Assembly: GCA_944989445.1 (NCBI GenBank)
Contig: CALYLW010000969.1
Location: 186,001-250,000 of the forward strand
Source of the DNA: Ampullaceana balthica
Taxonomy: Eukaryota > Mollusca > Gastropoda > Lymnaeidae
DNA: 64,000 nucleotides
Reading direction: 5' to 3'
In this document: piece after piece, positions 23,459 through 38,400 of the stretch
Numbering within the stretch: the first letter of the stretch is position 1
Layout of the letters: each line of letters begins with the position of its first letter
Notes under the pieces: model-generated
What the model saw: the letters and a program-made list of their open reading frames with translations, nothing else
What the model was told of the DNA's origin: nothing
The model's database searches: none
Translations under genes and position numbers: made by a program

Positions 23459-26400
23459 GTCTGTCATGTACCCAAACTACGACCTGAAGATTGAGCACAT
23501 CTACTGGGTCTGTCATGTACCCAAACTACGACCTGAAGATTGAGCACATCTACTGAGTCTGTCATGTAGCCAAACTACGACCTGAAGATTGAGCACATCT
23601 ACTGAGTCTGTCATGTACCCAAACTACGACCTAAAGATTGAGCACATCTACAGAGTCTGTCATGTACCCAAACTACGACCTGAAGATTGAGCACATCTAC
23701 TGAGTCTGTCATGTAGCCAAACTACGACCTGAAGATTGAGCACATCTACTGAGTCTTTCATGTAGCCAAACTACGACCTGAAGATTGAGCACATTTACTG
23801 AGTCTGTCATGTACCCAAACTACGACCTGAAGATTGAGCACATCTACTGAGTCTGTCATGTAGCCAAACTACGACCTGAAGATTGAGCACATCTACTGAG
23901 TCTGTCATGTACCCAAACTACGACCTGAAGATTGAGCACATCTACTGAGTCTGTCATGTACCCAAACTACGACCTGAAGATTGAGCACATCTACTGAGTC
24001 TGTCATGTACCCAAACTACGACCTGAAGATTGAGCACATCTACTGAGTCTGTCATGTAGCCAAACTACGACCTGAAGATTGAGCACATCTACTGACTCTG
24101 TCATGTACCCAAACTACGACCTGAAGATTGAGCACATCTACTGAGTCTGTCATGTAGCCAAACTACGACCTGAAGATTGAGCACATCTACTGAGTCTGTC
24201 ATGTAGCCAAACTACGACCTGAAGATTGAGCACATTTACTGAGTCTGTCATGTACCCAAACTACGACCTGAAGATTGAGCACATCTACTGAGTCTGTCAT
24301 GTAGCCAAACTACGACCTGAAGATTGAGCACATCTACTGAGTCTGTCATGTACCCAAACTACGACCTAAAGATTGAGCACATCTACAGAGTCTTTTATGT
24401 ACCCAAACTACGACCTGAAGATTGAGCACATCTACTGAGTCTGTCATGTAGCCAAACTACGACCTGAAGATTGAGCACATTTACTGAGTCTGTCATGTAG
24501 CCAAACTACGACCTGAAGATTGAGCACATTTACTGAGTCTGTCATGTAGCCAAACTACGACCTGAAGATTTAGCACATCTACTGAGTCTGTCATGTAGCC
24601 AAACTACGACCTGAAGATTGAGCACATTGACTGAGTCTGTCATGTAGCCAAACTACGACCTGAAGATTGAGCACATCTACTGAGTCTGTCATGTACCCAA
24701 ACTACGACCTGAAGATTGAGCACATCTAGTTAGTCTGTCATGTACCCAAACTACGACCTGAATATTGAGCACATTTACTGAGTCTGTCATGTAGCCAAAC
24801 TACGACCTGAAGATTGAGCACATTGACTGAGTCTGTCATGTAGCCAAACTACGACCTGAAGATTGAGCACATTTACTGAGTCTGTCATGTAGCAAAACTA
24901 CGACCTGAAGATTTAGCACATTTACTGAGTCTGTCATGTAGCCAAACTACGACCTGAAGATTGAGCACATTTACTGAGTCTGTCATGTAGCCAAACTACG
25001 ACCTGAAGATTGAGCACATTTACTGAGTCTGTCATGTAGCCAAATTACGACCTGAAGATTGAGCACATCTAGTGAGTCTGTCATGTACCAAAACTACGAC
25101 CTGAAGATTGAGCACATCTACTGGGTCTGTCATGTACCCAAACTACGACCTGAAGATTGAGCACATCTACTGAGTCTGTCATGTAGCCAAACTACGACCT
25201 GAAGATTGAGCACAACTACTGAGTCTGTCATGTAGCCAAACTACGACCTGAAGATTGAGCACATCTACTGGGTCTGTCATGTAGCCAAACTACGACCTGA
25301 AGATTGAGCACATTTACTGAGTCTGTCATGTAGCCAAACTACGACCTGAAGATTGAGCACATCTACTGAGTCTGTCATGTAGCCAAACTACGACCTGAAG
25401 ATTGAGCACATCTACTGGGTCTGTCATGTACCCAAACTACGACCTGAAGATTGAGCACATCTCCTGGGTCTGTCATGTAACCCAAACTACGACCTGAAGA
25501 TTGAGCACATCTACTGAGTCTGTCATGTAGCCAAACTACGACCTGAAGATTGAGCACATCTACTGAGTCTGTCATGTACCCAAACTACGACCTGAAGATT
25601 GAGCACATCTACTGAGTCTGTCATGTAACCAAACTACGACCTGAAGATTGAGCACATCTAGTGAGTCTGTCATGTACCCAAACTACGACCTGAAGATTGA
25701 GCACATCTAGTGAGTCTGTCATGTACCCAAACTACGACCTGAAGATTGAGCACATCTCCTGGGTCTGTCTTGTACCCAAACTACGACCTGAAGATTGAGC
25801 ACATCTACTGAGTCTGTCATGTAGCCAAACTACGACCTGAAGATTGAGCACATCTAGTGAGTCTGTCATGTAGCCAAACTACGACCTGAAGATTGAGCAC
25901 ATCTACTGAGTCTGTCATGTACCCAAACTACGACCTAAAGATTGAGCACATCTACTGAGTCTGTCATGTACCCAAACTACGACCTGAAGATTGAGCACAT
26001 CTACTGAGTCTGTCATGTAGCCAAACTACGACCTGAAGATTGAGCACATCTACTGAGTCTGTCATGTAGCCAAACTACGACCTGAAGATTGAGCACATCT
26101 ACTGAGTCTGTCATGTACCCAAACTACGACCTGAAGATTGAGCACATCTACTGAGTCTGTCATGTAGCCAAACTACGACCTGAAGATTGAGCACATCTAC
26201 TGAGTCTGTCATGTACCCAAACTACGACCTGAAGATTGAGCACATCTACTGAGTCTGTCATGTACCCAAACTACGACCTGAAGATTGAGCACATCTACTG
26301 AGTCTGTCATGTACCCAAACTACGACCTGAAGATTGAGCACATCTACTGAGTCTGTCATGTAGCCAAACTACGACCTGAAGATTGAGCACATCTACTGAG

Positions 26401-29400
26401 TCTGTCATGTACCCAAACTACGACCTGAAGATTGAGCACATCTACTGAGTCTGTCATGTAGCCAAACTACGACCTGAAGATTGAGCACATCTACTGAGTC
26501 TGTCATGTACCCAAACTACGACCTGAAGATTGAGCACATCTACTGAGTCTGTCATGTAGCCCAAACTACGACCTGAAGATTGAGCACATCTACTGAGTCT
26601 GTCATGTAGCCAAACTACGACCTGAAGATTGAGCACATCTACTGAGTCTGTCATGTAGCCAAACTACGACCTGAAGATTGAGCACATCTACTGAGTCTGT
26701 CATGTACCCAAACTACGACCTGAAGATTGAGCACATCTACTGAGTCTGTCATGTAGCCAAACTACGACCTGAAGATTGAGCACATCTACTGAGTCTGTCA
26801 TGTACCCAAACTACGACCTGAAGATTGAGCACATCTACTGAGTCTGTCATGTACCCAAACTACGACCTGAAGATTGAGCACATCTACTGAGTCTGTCATG
26901 TACCCAAACTACGACCTGAAGATTGAGCACATCTACTGAGTCTGTCATGTAGCCAAACTACGACCTGAAGATTGAGCACATCTACTGAGTCTGTCATGTA
27001 CCCAAACTACGACCTGAAGATTGAGCACATCTACTGAGTCTGTCATGTAGCCCAAACTACGACCTGAAGATTGAGCACATCTACTGAGTCTGTCATGTAG
27101 CCCAAACTACGACCTGAAGATTGAGCACATCTACTGAGTCTGTCATGTACCCAAACTACGACCTGAAGATTGAGCACATCTACTGAGTCTGTCATGTAGC
27201 CAAACTACGACCTGAAGATTGAGCACATCTACTGAGTCTGTCATGTACCCAAACTACGACCTGAAGATTGAGCACATCTACTGAGTCTGTCATGTAGCCC
27301 AAACTACGACCTGAAGATTGAGCACATCTACTGAGTCTGTCATGTAGCCAAACTACGACCTGAAGATTGAGCACATCTACTGAGTCTGTCATGTAGCCAA
27401 ACTACGACCTGAAGATTGAGCACATCTACTGAGTCTGTCATGTAGCCAAACTACGACCTGAAGATTGAGCACATCTACTGAGTCTGTCATGTAGCCAAAC
27501 TACGACCTGAAGATTGAGCACATCTACTGAGTCTGTCATGTAGCCAAACTACGACCTGAAGATTGAGCACATCTACTGAGTCTGTCATGTACCCAAACTA
27601 CGACCTGAAGATTGAGCACATCTACTGAGTCTGTCATGTACCCAAACTACGACCTGAAGATTGAGCACATCTACTGAGTCTGTCATGTAGCCAAACTACG
27701 ACCTGAAGATTGAGCACATCTACTGAGTCTGTCATGTAGCCAAACTACGACCTGAAGATTGAGCACATCTACTGAGTCTGTCATGTAGCCAAACTACGAC
27801 CTGAAGATTGAGCACATCTACTGAGTCTGTCATGTAGCCCAAACTACGACCTGAAGATTGAGCACATCTACTGAGTCTGTCATGTAGCCCAAACTACGAC
27901 CTGAAGATTGAGCACATCTACTGAGTCTGTCATGTAGCCCAAACTACGACCTGAAGATTGAGCACATCTACTGAGTCTGTCATGTAGCCCAAACTACGAC
28001 CTGAAGATTGAGCACATCTACTGAGTCTGTCATGTAGCCCAAACTACGACCTGAAGATTGAGCACATCTACTGAGTCTGTCATGTACCCAAACTACGACC
28101 TGAAGATTGAGCACATCTACTGAGTCTGTCATGTACCCAAACTACGACCTGAAGATTGAGCACATCTACTGAGTCTGTCATGTACCCAAACTACGACCTG
28201 AAGATTGAGCACATCTACTGAGTCTGTCATGTACCCAAACTACGACCTGAAGATTGAGCACATCTACTGAGTCTGTCATGTAGCCAAACTACGACCTGAA
28301 GATTGAGCACATCTACTGAGTCTGTCATGTACCCAAACTACGACCTGAAGATTGAGCACATCTACTGAGTCTGTCATGTACCCAAACTACGACCTGAAGA
28401 TTGAGCACATCTACTGAGTCTGTCATGTAGCCCAAACTACGACCTGAAGATTGAGCACATCTACTGAGTCTGTCATGTAGCCAAACTACGACCTGAAGAT
28501 TGAGCACATCTACTGAGTCTGTCATGTACCCAAACTACGACCTGAAGATTGAGCACATCTACTGAGTCTGTCATGTAGCCAAACTACGACCTGAAGATTG
28601 AGCACATCTACTGAGTCTGTCATGTAGCCAAACTACGACCTGAAGATTGAGCACATCTACTGAGTCTGTCATGTACCCAAACTACGACCTGAAGATTGAG
28701 CACATCTACTGAGTCTGTCATGTAGCCCAAACTACGACCTGAAGATTGAGCACATCTACTGAGTCTGTCATGTAGCCAAACTACGACCTGAAGATTGAGC
28801 ACATCTACTGAGTCTGTCATGTACCCAAACTACGACCTGAAGATTGAGCACATCTACTGAGTCTGTCATGTACCCAAACTACGACCTGAAGATTGAGCAC
28901 ATCTACTGAGTCTGTCATGTACCCAAACTACGACCTGAAGATTGAGCACATCTACTGAGTCTGTCATGTACCCAAACTACGACCTGAAGATTGAGCACAT
29001 CTACTGAGTCTGTCATGTACCCAAACTACGACCTGAAGATTGAGCACATCTACTGAGTCTGTCATGTAGCCAAACTACGACCTGAAGATTGAGCACATCT
29101 AGTGAGTCTGTCATGTAGCCCAAACTACGACCTGAAGATTGAGCACATCTACTGAGTCTGTCATGTACCCAAACTACGACCTGAAGATTGAGCACATCTA
29201 CTGAGTCTGTCATGTACCCAAACTACGACCTGAAGATTGAGCACATCTACTGAGTCTGTCATGTAGCCCAAACTACGACCTGAAGATTGAGCACATCTAC
29301 TGAGTCTGTCATGTAGCCAAACTACGACCTGAAGATTGAGCACATCTACTGAGTCTGTCATGTACCCAAACTACGACCTGAAGATTGAGCACATCTACTG

Positions 29401-32400
29401 AGTCTGTCATGTAGCCCAAACTACGACCTGAAGATTGAGCACATCTACTGAGTCTGTCATGTACCCAAACTACGACCTGAAGATTGAGCACATCTACTGA
29501 GTCTGTCATGTACCCAAACTACGACCTGAAGATTGAGCACATCTACTGAGTCTGTCATGTACCCAAACTACGACCTGAAGATTGAGCACATCTACTGAGT
29601 CTGTCATGTAGCCCAAACTACGACCTGAAGATTGAGCACATCTACTGAGTCTGTCATGTACCCAAACTACGACCTGAAGATTGAGCACATCTACTGAGTC
29701 TGTCATGTAGCCAAACTACGACCTGAAGATTGAGCACATCTACTGAGTCTGTCATGTACCCAAACTACGACCTGAAGATTGAGCACATCTACTGAGTCTG
29801 TCATGTACCCAAACTACGACCTGAAGATTGAGCACATCTACTGAGTCTGTCATGTAGCCCAAACTACGACCTGAAGATTGAGCACATCTACTGAGTCTGT
29901 CATGTAGCCCAAACTACGACCTGAAGATTGAGCACATCTACTGAGTCTGTCATGTACCCAAACTACGACCTGAAGATTGAGCACATCTACTGAGTCTGTC
30001 ATGTAGCCCAAACTACGACCTGAAGATTGAGCACATCTACTGAGTCTGTCATGTACCCAAACTACGACCTGAAGATTGAGCACATCTACTGAGTCTGTCA
30101 TGTACCCAAACTACGACCTGAAGATTGAGCACATCTACTGAGTCTGTCATGTACCCAAACTACGACCTGAAGATTGAGCACATCTACTGAGTCTGTCATG
30201 TAGCCCAAACTACGACCTGAAGATTGAGCACATCTACTGAGTCTGTCATGTACCCAAACTACGACCTGAAGATTGAGCACATCTACTGAGTCTGTCATGT
30301 ACCCAAACTACGACCTGAAGATTGAGCACATCTACTGAGTCTGTCATGTAGCCCAAACTACGACCTGAAGATTGAGCACATCTACTGAGTCTGTCATGTA
30401 GCCCAAACTACGACCTGAAGATTGAGCACATCTACTGAGTCTGTCATGTAGCCAAACTACGACCTGAAGATTGAGCACATCTACTGAGTCTGTCATGTAC
30501 CCAAACTACGACCTGAAGATTGAGCACATCTACTGAGTCTGTCATGTACCCAAACTACGACCTGAAGATTGAGCACATCTACTGAGTCTGTCATGTAGCC
30601 CAAACTACGACCTGAAGATTGAGCACATCTACTGAGTCTGTCATGTAGCCCAAACTACGACCTGAAGATTGAGCACATCTACTGAGTCTGTCATGTAGCC
30701 AAACTACGACCTGAAGATTGAGCACATCTACTGAGTCTGTCATGTAGCCAAACTACGACCTGAAGATTGAGCACATCTACTGAGTCTGTCATGTAGCCAA
30801 ACTACGACCTGAAGATTGAGCACATCTACTGAGTCTGTCATGTACCCAAACTACGACCTGAAGATTGAGCACATCTACTGAGTCTGTCATGTACCCAAAC
30901 TACGACCTGAAGATTGAGCACATCTACTGAGTCTGTCATGTAGCCCAAACTACGACCTGAAGATTGAGCACATCTACTGAGTCTGTCATGTAGCCAAACT
31001 ACGACCTGAAGATTGAGCACATCTACTGAGTCTGTCATGTAGCCAAACTACGACCTGAAGATTGAGCACATCTACTGAGTCTGTCATGTAGCCAAACTAC
31101 GACCTGAAGATTGAGCACATCTACTGAGTCTGTCATGTAGCCAAACTACGACCTGAAGATTGAGCACATCTACTGAGTCTGTCATGTAGCCAAACTACGA
31201 CCTGAAGATTGAGCACATCTACTGAGTCTGTCATGTAGCCAAACTACGACCTGAAGATTGAGCACATCTACTGAGTCTGTCATGTAGCCAAACTACGACC
31301 TGAAGATTGAGCACATCTACTGAGTCTGTCATGTAGCCCAAACTACGACCTGAAGATTGAGCACATCTACTGAGTCTGTCATGTACCCAAACTACGACCT
31401 GAAGATTGAGCACATCTACTGAGTCTGTCATGTAGCCAAACTACGACCTGAAGATTGAGCACATCTACTGAGTCTGTCATGTAGCCCAAACTACGACCTG
31501 AAGATTGAGCACATCTACTGAGTCTGTCATGTAGCCAAACTACGACCTGAAGATTGAGCACATCTACTGAGTCTGTCATGTAGCCAAACTACGACCTGAA
31601 GATTGAGCACATCTACTGAGTCTGTCATGTAGCCAAACTACGACCTGAAGATTGAGCACATCTACTGAGTCTGTCATGTAGCCAAACTACGACCTGAAGA
31701 TTGAGCACATCTACTGAGTCTGTCATGTACCCAAACTACGACCTGAAGATTGAGCACATCTACTGAGTCTGTCATGTACCCAAACTACGACCTGAAGATT
31801 GAGCACATCTACTGAGTCTGTCATGTAGCCAAACTACGACCTGAAGATTGAGCACATCTACTGAGTCTGTCATGTACCCAAACTACGACCTGAAGATTGA
31901 GCACATCTACTGAGTCTGTCATGTAGCCAAACTACGACCTGAAGATTGAGCACATCTACTGAGTCTGTCATGTACCCAAACTACGACCTGAAGATTGAGC
32001 ACATCTAGTGAGTCTGTCATGTAGCCAAACTACGACCTGAAGATTGAGCACATCTAGTGAGTCTGTCATGTACCCAAACTACGACCTGAAGATTGAGCAC
32101 ATCTACTGAGTCTGTCATGTAGCCAAACTACGACCTGAAGATTGAGCACATCTACTGAGTCTGTCATGTAGCCAAACTACGACCTGAAGATTGAGCACAT
32201 CTACTGAGTCTGTCATGTAGCCAAACTACGACCTGAAGATTGAGCACATCTACTGAGTCTGTCATGTAGCCAAACTACGACCTGAAGATTGAGCACATCT
32301 ACTGAGTCTGTCATGTAGCCAAACTACGACCTGAAGATTGAGCACATCTACTGAGTCTGTCATGTAGCCAAACTACGACCTGAAGATTGAGCACATCTAG

Positions 32401-35400
32401 TGAGTCTGTCATGTACCCAAACTACGACCTGAAGATTGAGCACATCTACTGAGTCTGTCATGTAGCCCAAACTACGACCTGAAGATTGAGCACATCTACT
32501 GAGTCTGTCATGTAGCCAAACTACGACCTGAAGATTGAGCACATCTACTGAGTCTGTCATGTAGCCAAACTACGACCTGAAGATTGAGCACATCTAGTGA
32601 GTCTGTCATGTACCCAAACTACGACCTGAAGATTGAGCACATCTAGTGAGTCTGTCATGTAGCCAAAACATGACCTGAAGATTGAGCACATCTAGTGAGT
32701 CTGTCATGTAGCCAAACTACGACCTGAAGATTGAGCACATCTAGTGAGTCTGTCATGTAGCCAAACTACGACCTGAAGATTGAGCACATCTACTGAGTCT
32801 GTCATGTACCCAAACTACGACCTGAAGATTGAGCACATCTACAGAGTCTGTCATGTACCCAAACTACGACCTGAAGATTGAGCACATCTACTGAGTCTGT
32901 CATGTAGCCAAACTACGACCTGAAGATTGAGCACATCTACTGAGTCTGTCATGTAGCCAAACTACGACCTGAAGATTGAGCACATTTACTGAGTCTGTCA
33001 TGTACCCAAACTACGACCTGAAGATTGAGCACATCTACTGAGTCTGTCATGTAGCCAAACTACGACCTGAAGATTGAGCACATCTACTGGGTCTGTCATG
33101 TACCCAAACTACGACCTGAAGATTGAGCACATCTACTGAGTCTGTCATGTAGCCAAACTACGACCTGAAGATTGAGCACATCTACTGAGTCTGTCATGTA
33201 CCCAAACTACGACCTGAAGATTGAGCACATCTACTGAGTCTGTCATGTAACCAAACTACGACCTGAAGATTGAGCACATCTAGTGAGTCTGTCATGTACC
33301 CAAACTACGACCTGAAGATTGAGCACATCTAGTGAGTCTGTCATGTAGCCAAACTACGACCTGAAGATTGAGCACATCTAGTGAGTCTGTCATGTACCCA
33401 AACTACGACCTGAAGATTGAGCACATCTAGTGAGTCTGTCATGTAGCCAAACTACGACCTGAAGATTGAGCACATCTACTGAGTCTGTCATGTAGCCAAA
33501 CTACGACCTGAAGATTGAGCACATCTACTGAGTCTGTCATGTAGCCAAACTACGACCTGAAGATTGAGCACATCTACTGAGTCTGTCATGTAGCCAAACT
33601 ACGACCTGAAGATTGAGCACATCTACTGAGTCTGTCATGTAGCCAAACTACGACCTGAAGATTGAGCACATCTACTGGGTCTGTCATGTAGCCAAACTAC
33701 GACCTGAAGATTGAGCACATCTAGTGAGTCTGTCATGTACCCAAACTACGACCTGAAGATTGAGCACATCTAGTGAGTCTGTCATGTAGCCAAACTACGA
33801 CCTGAAGATTGAGCACATCTAGTGAGTCTGTCATGTAGCCAAACTACGACCTGAAGATTGAGCACATCTACTGAGTCTGTCATGTAGCCAAACTACGACC
33901 TGAAGATTGAGCACATCTAGTGAGTCTGTCATGTACCCAAACTACGACCTGAAGATTGAGCACATCTAGTGAGTCTGTCATGTAGCCAAAACTGACCTGA
34001 AGATTGAGCACATCTAGTGAGTCTGTCATGTAGCCAAACTACGACCTGAAGATTGAGCACATCTAGTGAGTCTGTCATGTAGCCAAACTACGACCTGAAG
34101 ATTGAGCACATCTACTGAGTCTGTCATGTACCCAAACTACGACCTGAAAGATTGAGCACATCTACAGAGTCTGTCATGTACCCAAACTACGACCTGAAGA
34201 TTGAGCACATCTACTGAGTCTGTCATGTAGCCAAACTACGACCTGAAGATTGAGCACATCTACTGAGTCTGTCATGTAGCCAAACTACGACCTGAAGATT
34301 GAGCACATTTACTGAGTCTGTCATGTACCCAAACTACGACCTGAAGATTGAGCACATCTACTGAGTCTGTCATGTAGCCAAACTACGACCTGAAGATTGA
34401 GCACATCTACTGAGTCTGTCATGTACCCAAACTACGACCTGAAGATTGAGCACATCTACTGAGTCTGTCATGTACCCAAACTACGACCTGAAGATTGAGC
34501 ACATCTACTGAGTCTGTCATGTACCCAAACTACGACCTGAAGATTGAGCACATCTACTGAGTCTGTCATGTAGCCAAACTACGACCTGAAGATTGAGCAC
34601 ATCTACTGGGTCTGTCATGTACCCAAACTACGACCTGAAGATTGAGCACATCTAATGAGTCTGTCATGTAGCCAAACTACGACCTGAAGATTGAGCACAT
34701 CTACTGAGTCTGTCATGTACCCAAACTACGACCTGAAAGATTGAGCACATCTACTGAGTCTGTCATGTACCCAAACTACGACCTGAAGATTGAGCACATC
34801 TACTGAGTCTGTCATGTAGCCAAACTACGACCTGAAGATTGAGCACATCTACTGAGTCTGTCATGTAGCCAAACTACGACCTGAAGATTGAGCACATCTA
34901 CTGAGTCTGTCATGTACCCAAACTACGACCTGAAGATTGAGCACATCTACTGAGTCTGTCATGTACCCAAACTACGACCTGAAGATTGAGCACATCTACT
35001 GAGTCTGTCATGTACCCAAACTACGACCTGAAGATTGAGCACATCTAGTGAGTCTGTCATGTAGCCAAACTACGACCTGAAGATTGAGCACATCTAGTGA
35101 GTCTGTCATGTACCCAAACTACGACCTGAAGATTGAGCACATCTACTGAGTCTGTCATGTACCAAACTACGACCTGAAGATTGAGCACATCTAGTGAGTC
35201 TGTCATGTACCCAAACTACGACCTGAAGATTGAGCACATCTAGTGAGTCTGTCATGTAGCCAAACTACGACCTGAAGATTGAGCACATCTAGTGAGTCTG
35301 TCATGTACCCAAACTACGACCTGAAGATTGAGCACATCTAGTGAGTCTGTCATGTAGCCAAACTACGACCTGAAGATTGAGCACATCTACTGAGTCTGTC

Positions 35401-38400
35401 ATGTAGCCAAACTACGACCTGAAGATTGAGCACATCTACTGAGTCTGTCATGTAGCCAAACTACGACCTGAAGATTGAGCACATCTACTGAGTCTGTCAT
35501 GTAGCCAAACTACGACCTGAAGATTGAGCACATCTACTGAGTCTGTCATGTAGCCAAACTACGACCTGAAGATTGAGCACATCTACTGAGTCTGTCATGT
35601 AGCCAAACTACGACCTGAAGATTGAGCACATCTACTGAGTCTGTCATGTACCCAAACTACGACCTGAAGATTGAGCACATCTACTGAGTCTGTCATGTAG
35701 CCAAACTACGACCTGAAGATTGAGCACATCTAGTGAGTCTGTCATGTAGCCAAACTACGACCTGAAGATTGAGCACATCTACTGAGTCTGTCATGTAGCC
35801 AAACTACGACCTGAAGATTGAGCACATCTACTGAGTCTGTCATGTAGCCAAACTACGACCTGAAGATTGAGCACATCTAGTGAGTCTGTCATGTAGCCAA
35901 ACTACGACCTGAAGATTGAGCACATCTAGTGAGTCTGTCATGTAGCCCAAACTACGACCTGAAGATTGAGCACATCTAGTGAGTCTGTCATGTAGCCAAA
36001 CTACGACCTGAAGATTGAGCACATCTACTGAGTCTGTCATGTAGCCCAAACTACGACCTGAAGATTGAGCACATCTACTGAGTCTGTCATGTACCCAAAC
36101 TACGACCTGAAGATTGAGCACATCTACTGAGTCTGTCATGTACCCAAACTACGACCTGAAGATTGAGCACATCTACTGAGTCTGTCATGTACCCAAACTA
36201 CGACCTGAAGATTGAGCACATCTACTGAGTCTGTCATGTAGCCAAACTACGACCTGAAGATTGAGCACATCTACTGAGTCTGTCATGTACCCAAACTACG
36301 ACCTGAAGATTGAGCACATCTACTGAGTCTGTCATGTACCCAAACTACGACCTGAAGATTGAGCACATCTACTGAGTCTGTCATGTACCCAAACTACGAC
36401 CTGAAGATTGAGCACATCTACTGAGTCTGTCATGTACCCAAACTACGACCTGAAGATTGAGCACATCTACTGAGTCTGTCATGTACCCAAACTACGACCT
36501 GAAGATTGAGCACATCTACTGAGTCTGTCATGTAGCCAAACTACGACCTGAAGATTGAGCACATCTACTGAGTCTGTCATGTAGCCAAACTACGACCTGA
36601 AGATTGAGCACATCTACTGAGTCTGTCATGTAGCCAAACTACGACCTGAAGATTGAGCACATCTACTGAGTCTGTCATGTAGCCAAACTACGACCTGAAG
36701 ATTGAGCACATCTACTGAGTCTGTCATGTAGCCAAACTACGACCTGAAGATTGAGCACATCTACTGAGTCTGTCATGTAGCCAAACTACGACCTGAAGAT
36801 TGAGCACATCTACTGAGTCTGTCATGTAGCCAAACTACGACCTGAAGATTGAGCACATCTAGTGAGTCTGTCATGTAGCCAAACTACGACCTGAAGATTG
36901 AGCACATCTAGTGAGTCTGTCATGTAGCCAAACTACGACCTGAAGATTGAGCACATCTACTGAGTCTGTCATGTAGCCAAACTACGACCTGAAGATTGAG
37001 CACATCTACTGAGTCTGTCATGTACCCAAACTACGACCTGAAGATTGAGCACATCTACTGAGTCTGTCATGTAGCCCAAACTACGACCTGAAGATTGAGC
37101 ACATCTACTGAGTCTGTCATGTAGCCCAAACTACGACCTGAAGATTGAGCACATCTACTGAGTCTGTCATGTAGCCAAACTACGACCTGAAGATTGAGCA
37201 CATCTACTGAGTCTGTCATGTAGCCAAACTACGACCTGAAGATTGAGCACATCTACTGAGTCTGTCATGTACCCAAACTACGACCTGAAGATTGAGCACA
37301 TCTACTGAGTCTGTCATGTAGCCAAACTACGACCTGAAGATTGAGCACATCTACTGAGTCTGTCATGTAGCCAAACTACGACCTGAAGATTGAGCACATC
37401 TACTGAGTCTGTCATGTACCCAAACTACGACCTGAAGATTGAGCACATCTACTGAGTCTGTCATGTAGCCAAACTACGACCTGAAGATTGAGCACATCTA
37501 CTGGGTCTGTCATGTACCCAAACTACGACCTGAAGATTGAGCACATCTACTGAGTCTGTCATGTAGCCAAACTACGACCTGAAGATTGAGCACATCTACT
37601 GAGTCTGTCATGTACCCAAACTACGACCTGAAGATTGAGCACATCTACTGAGTCTGTCATGTACCCAAACTACGACCTGAAGATTGAGCACATCTAGTGA
37701 GTCTGTCATGTACCCAAACTACGACCTGAAGATTGAGCACATCTAGTGAGTCTGTCATGTAGCCAAACTACGACCTGAAGATTGAGCACATCTAGTGAGT
37801 CTGTCATGTACCCAAACTACGACCTGAAGATTGAGCACATCTAGTGAGTCTGTCATGTAGCCAAACTACGACCTGAAGATTGAGCACATCTACTGAGTCT
37901 GTCATGTAGCCAAACTACGACCTGAAGATTGAGCACATCTACTGAGTCTGTCATGTAGCCAAACTACGACCTGAAGATTGAGCACATCTACTGAGTCTGT
38001 CATGTAGCCAAACTACGACCTGAAGATTGAGCACATCTACTGAGTCTGTCATGTAGCCAAACTACGACCTGAAGATTGAGCACATCTACTGGGTCTGTCA
38101 TGTAGCCAAACTATGACCTGAAGATTGAGCACATATAGTGAGTCTGTCATGTACCCAAACTACGACCTGAAGATTGAGCACATCTAGTGAGTCTGTCATG
38201 TAGCCCAAACTACGACCTGAAGATTGAGCACATCTACTGAGTCTGTCATGTAGCCCAAACTACGACCTGAAGATTGAGCACATCTACTGAGTCTGTCATG
38301 TAGCCAAACTACGACCTGAAGATTGAGCACATCTAGTGAGTCTGTCATGTACCCAAACTACGACCTGAAGATTGAGCACATCTAGTGAGTCTGTCATGTA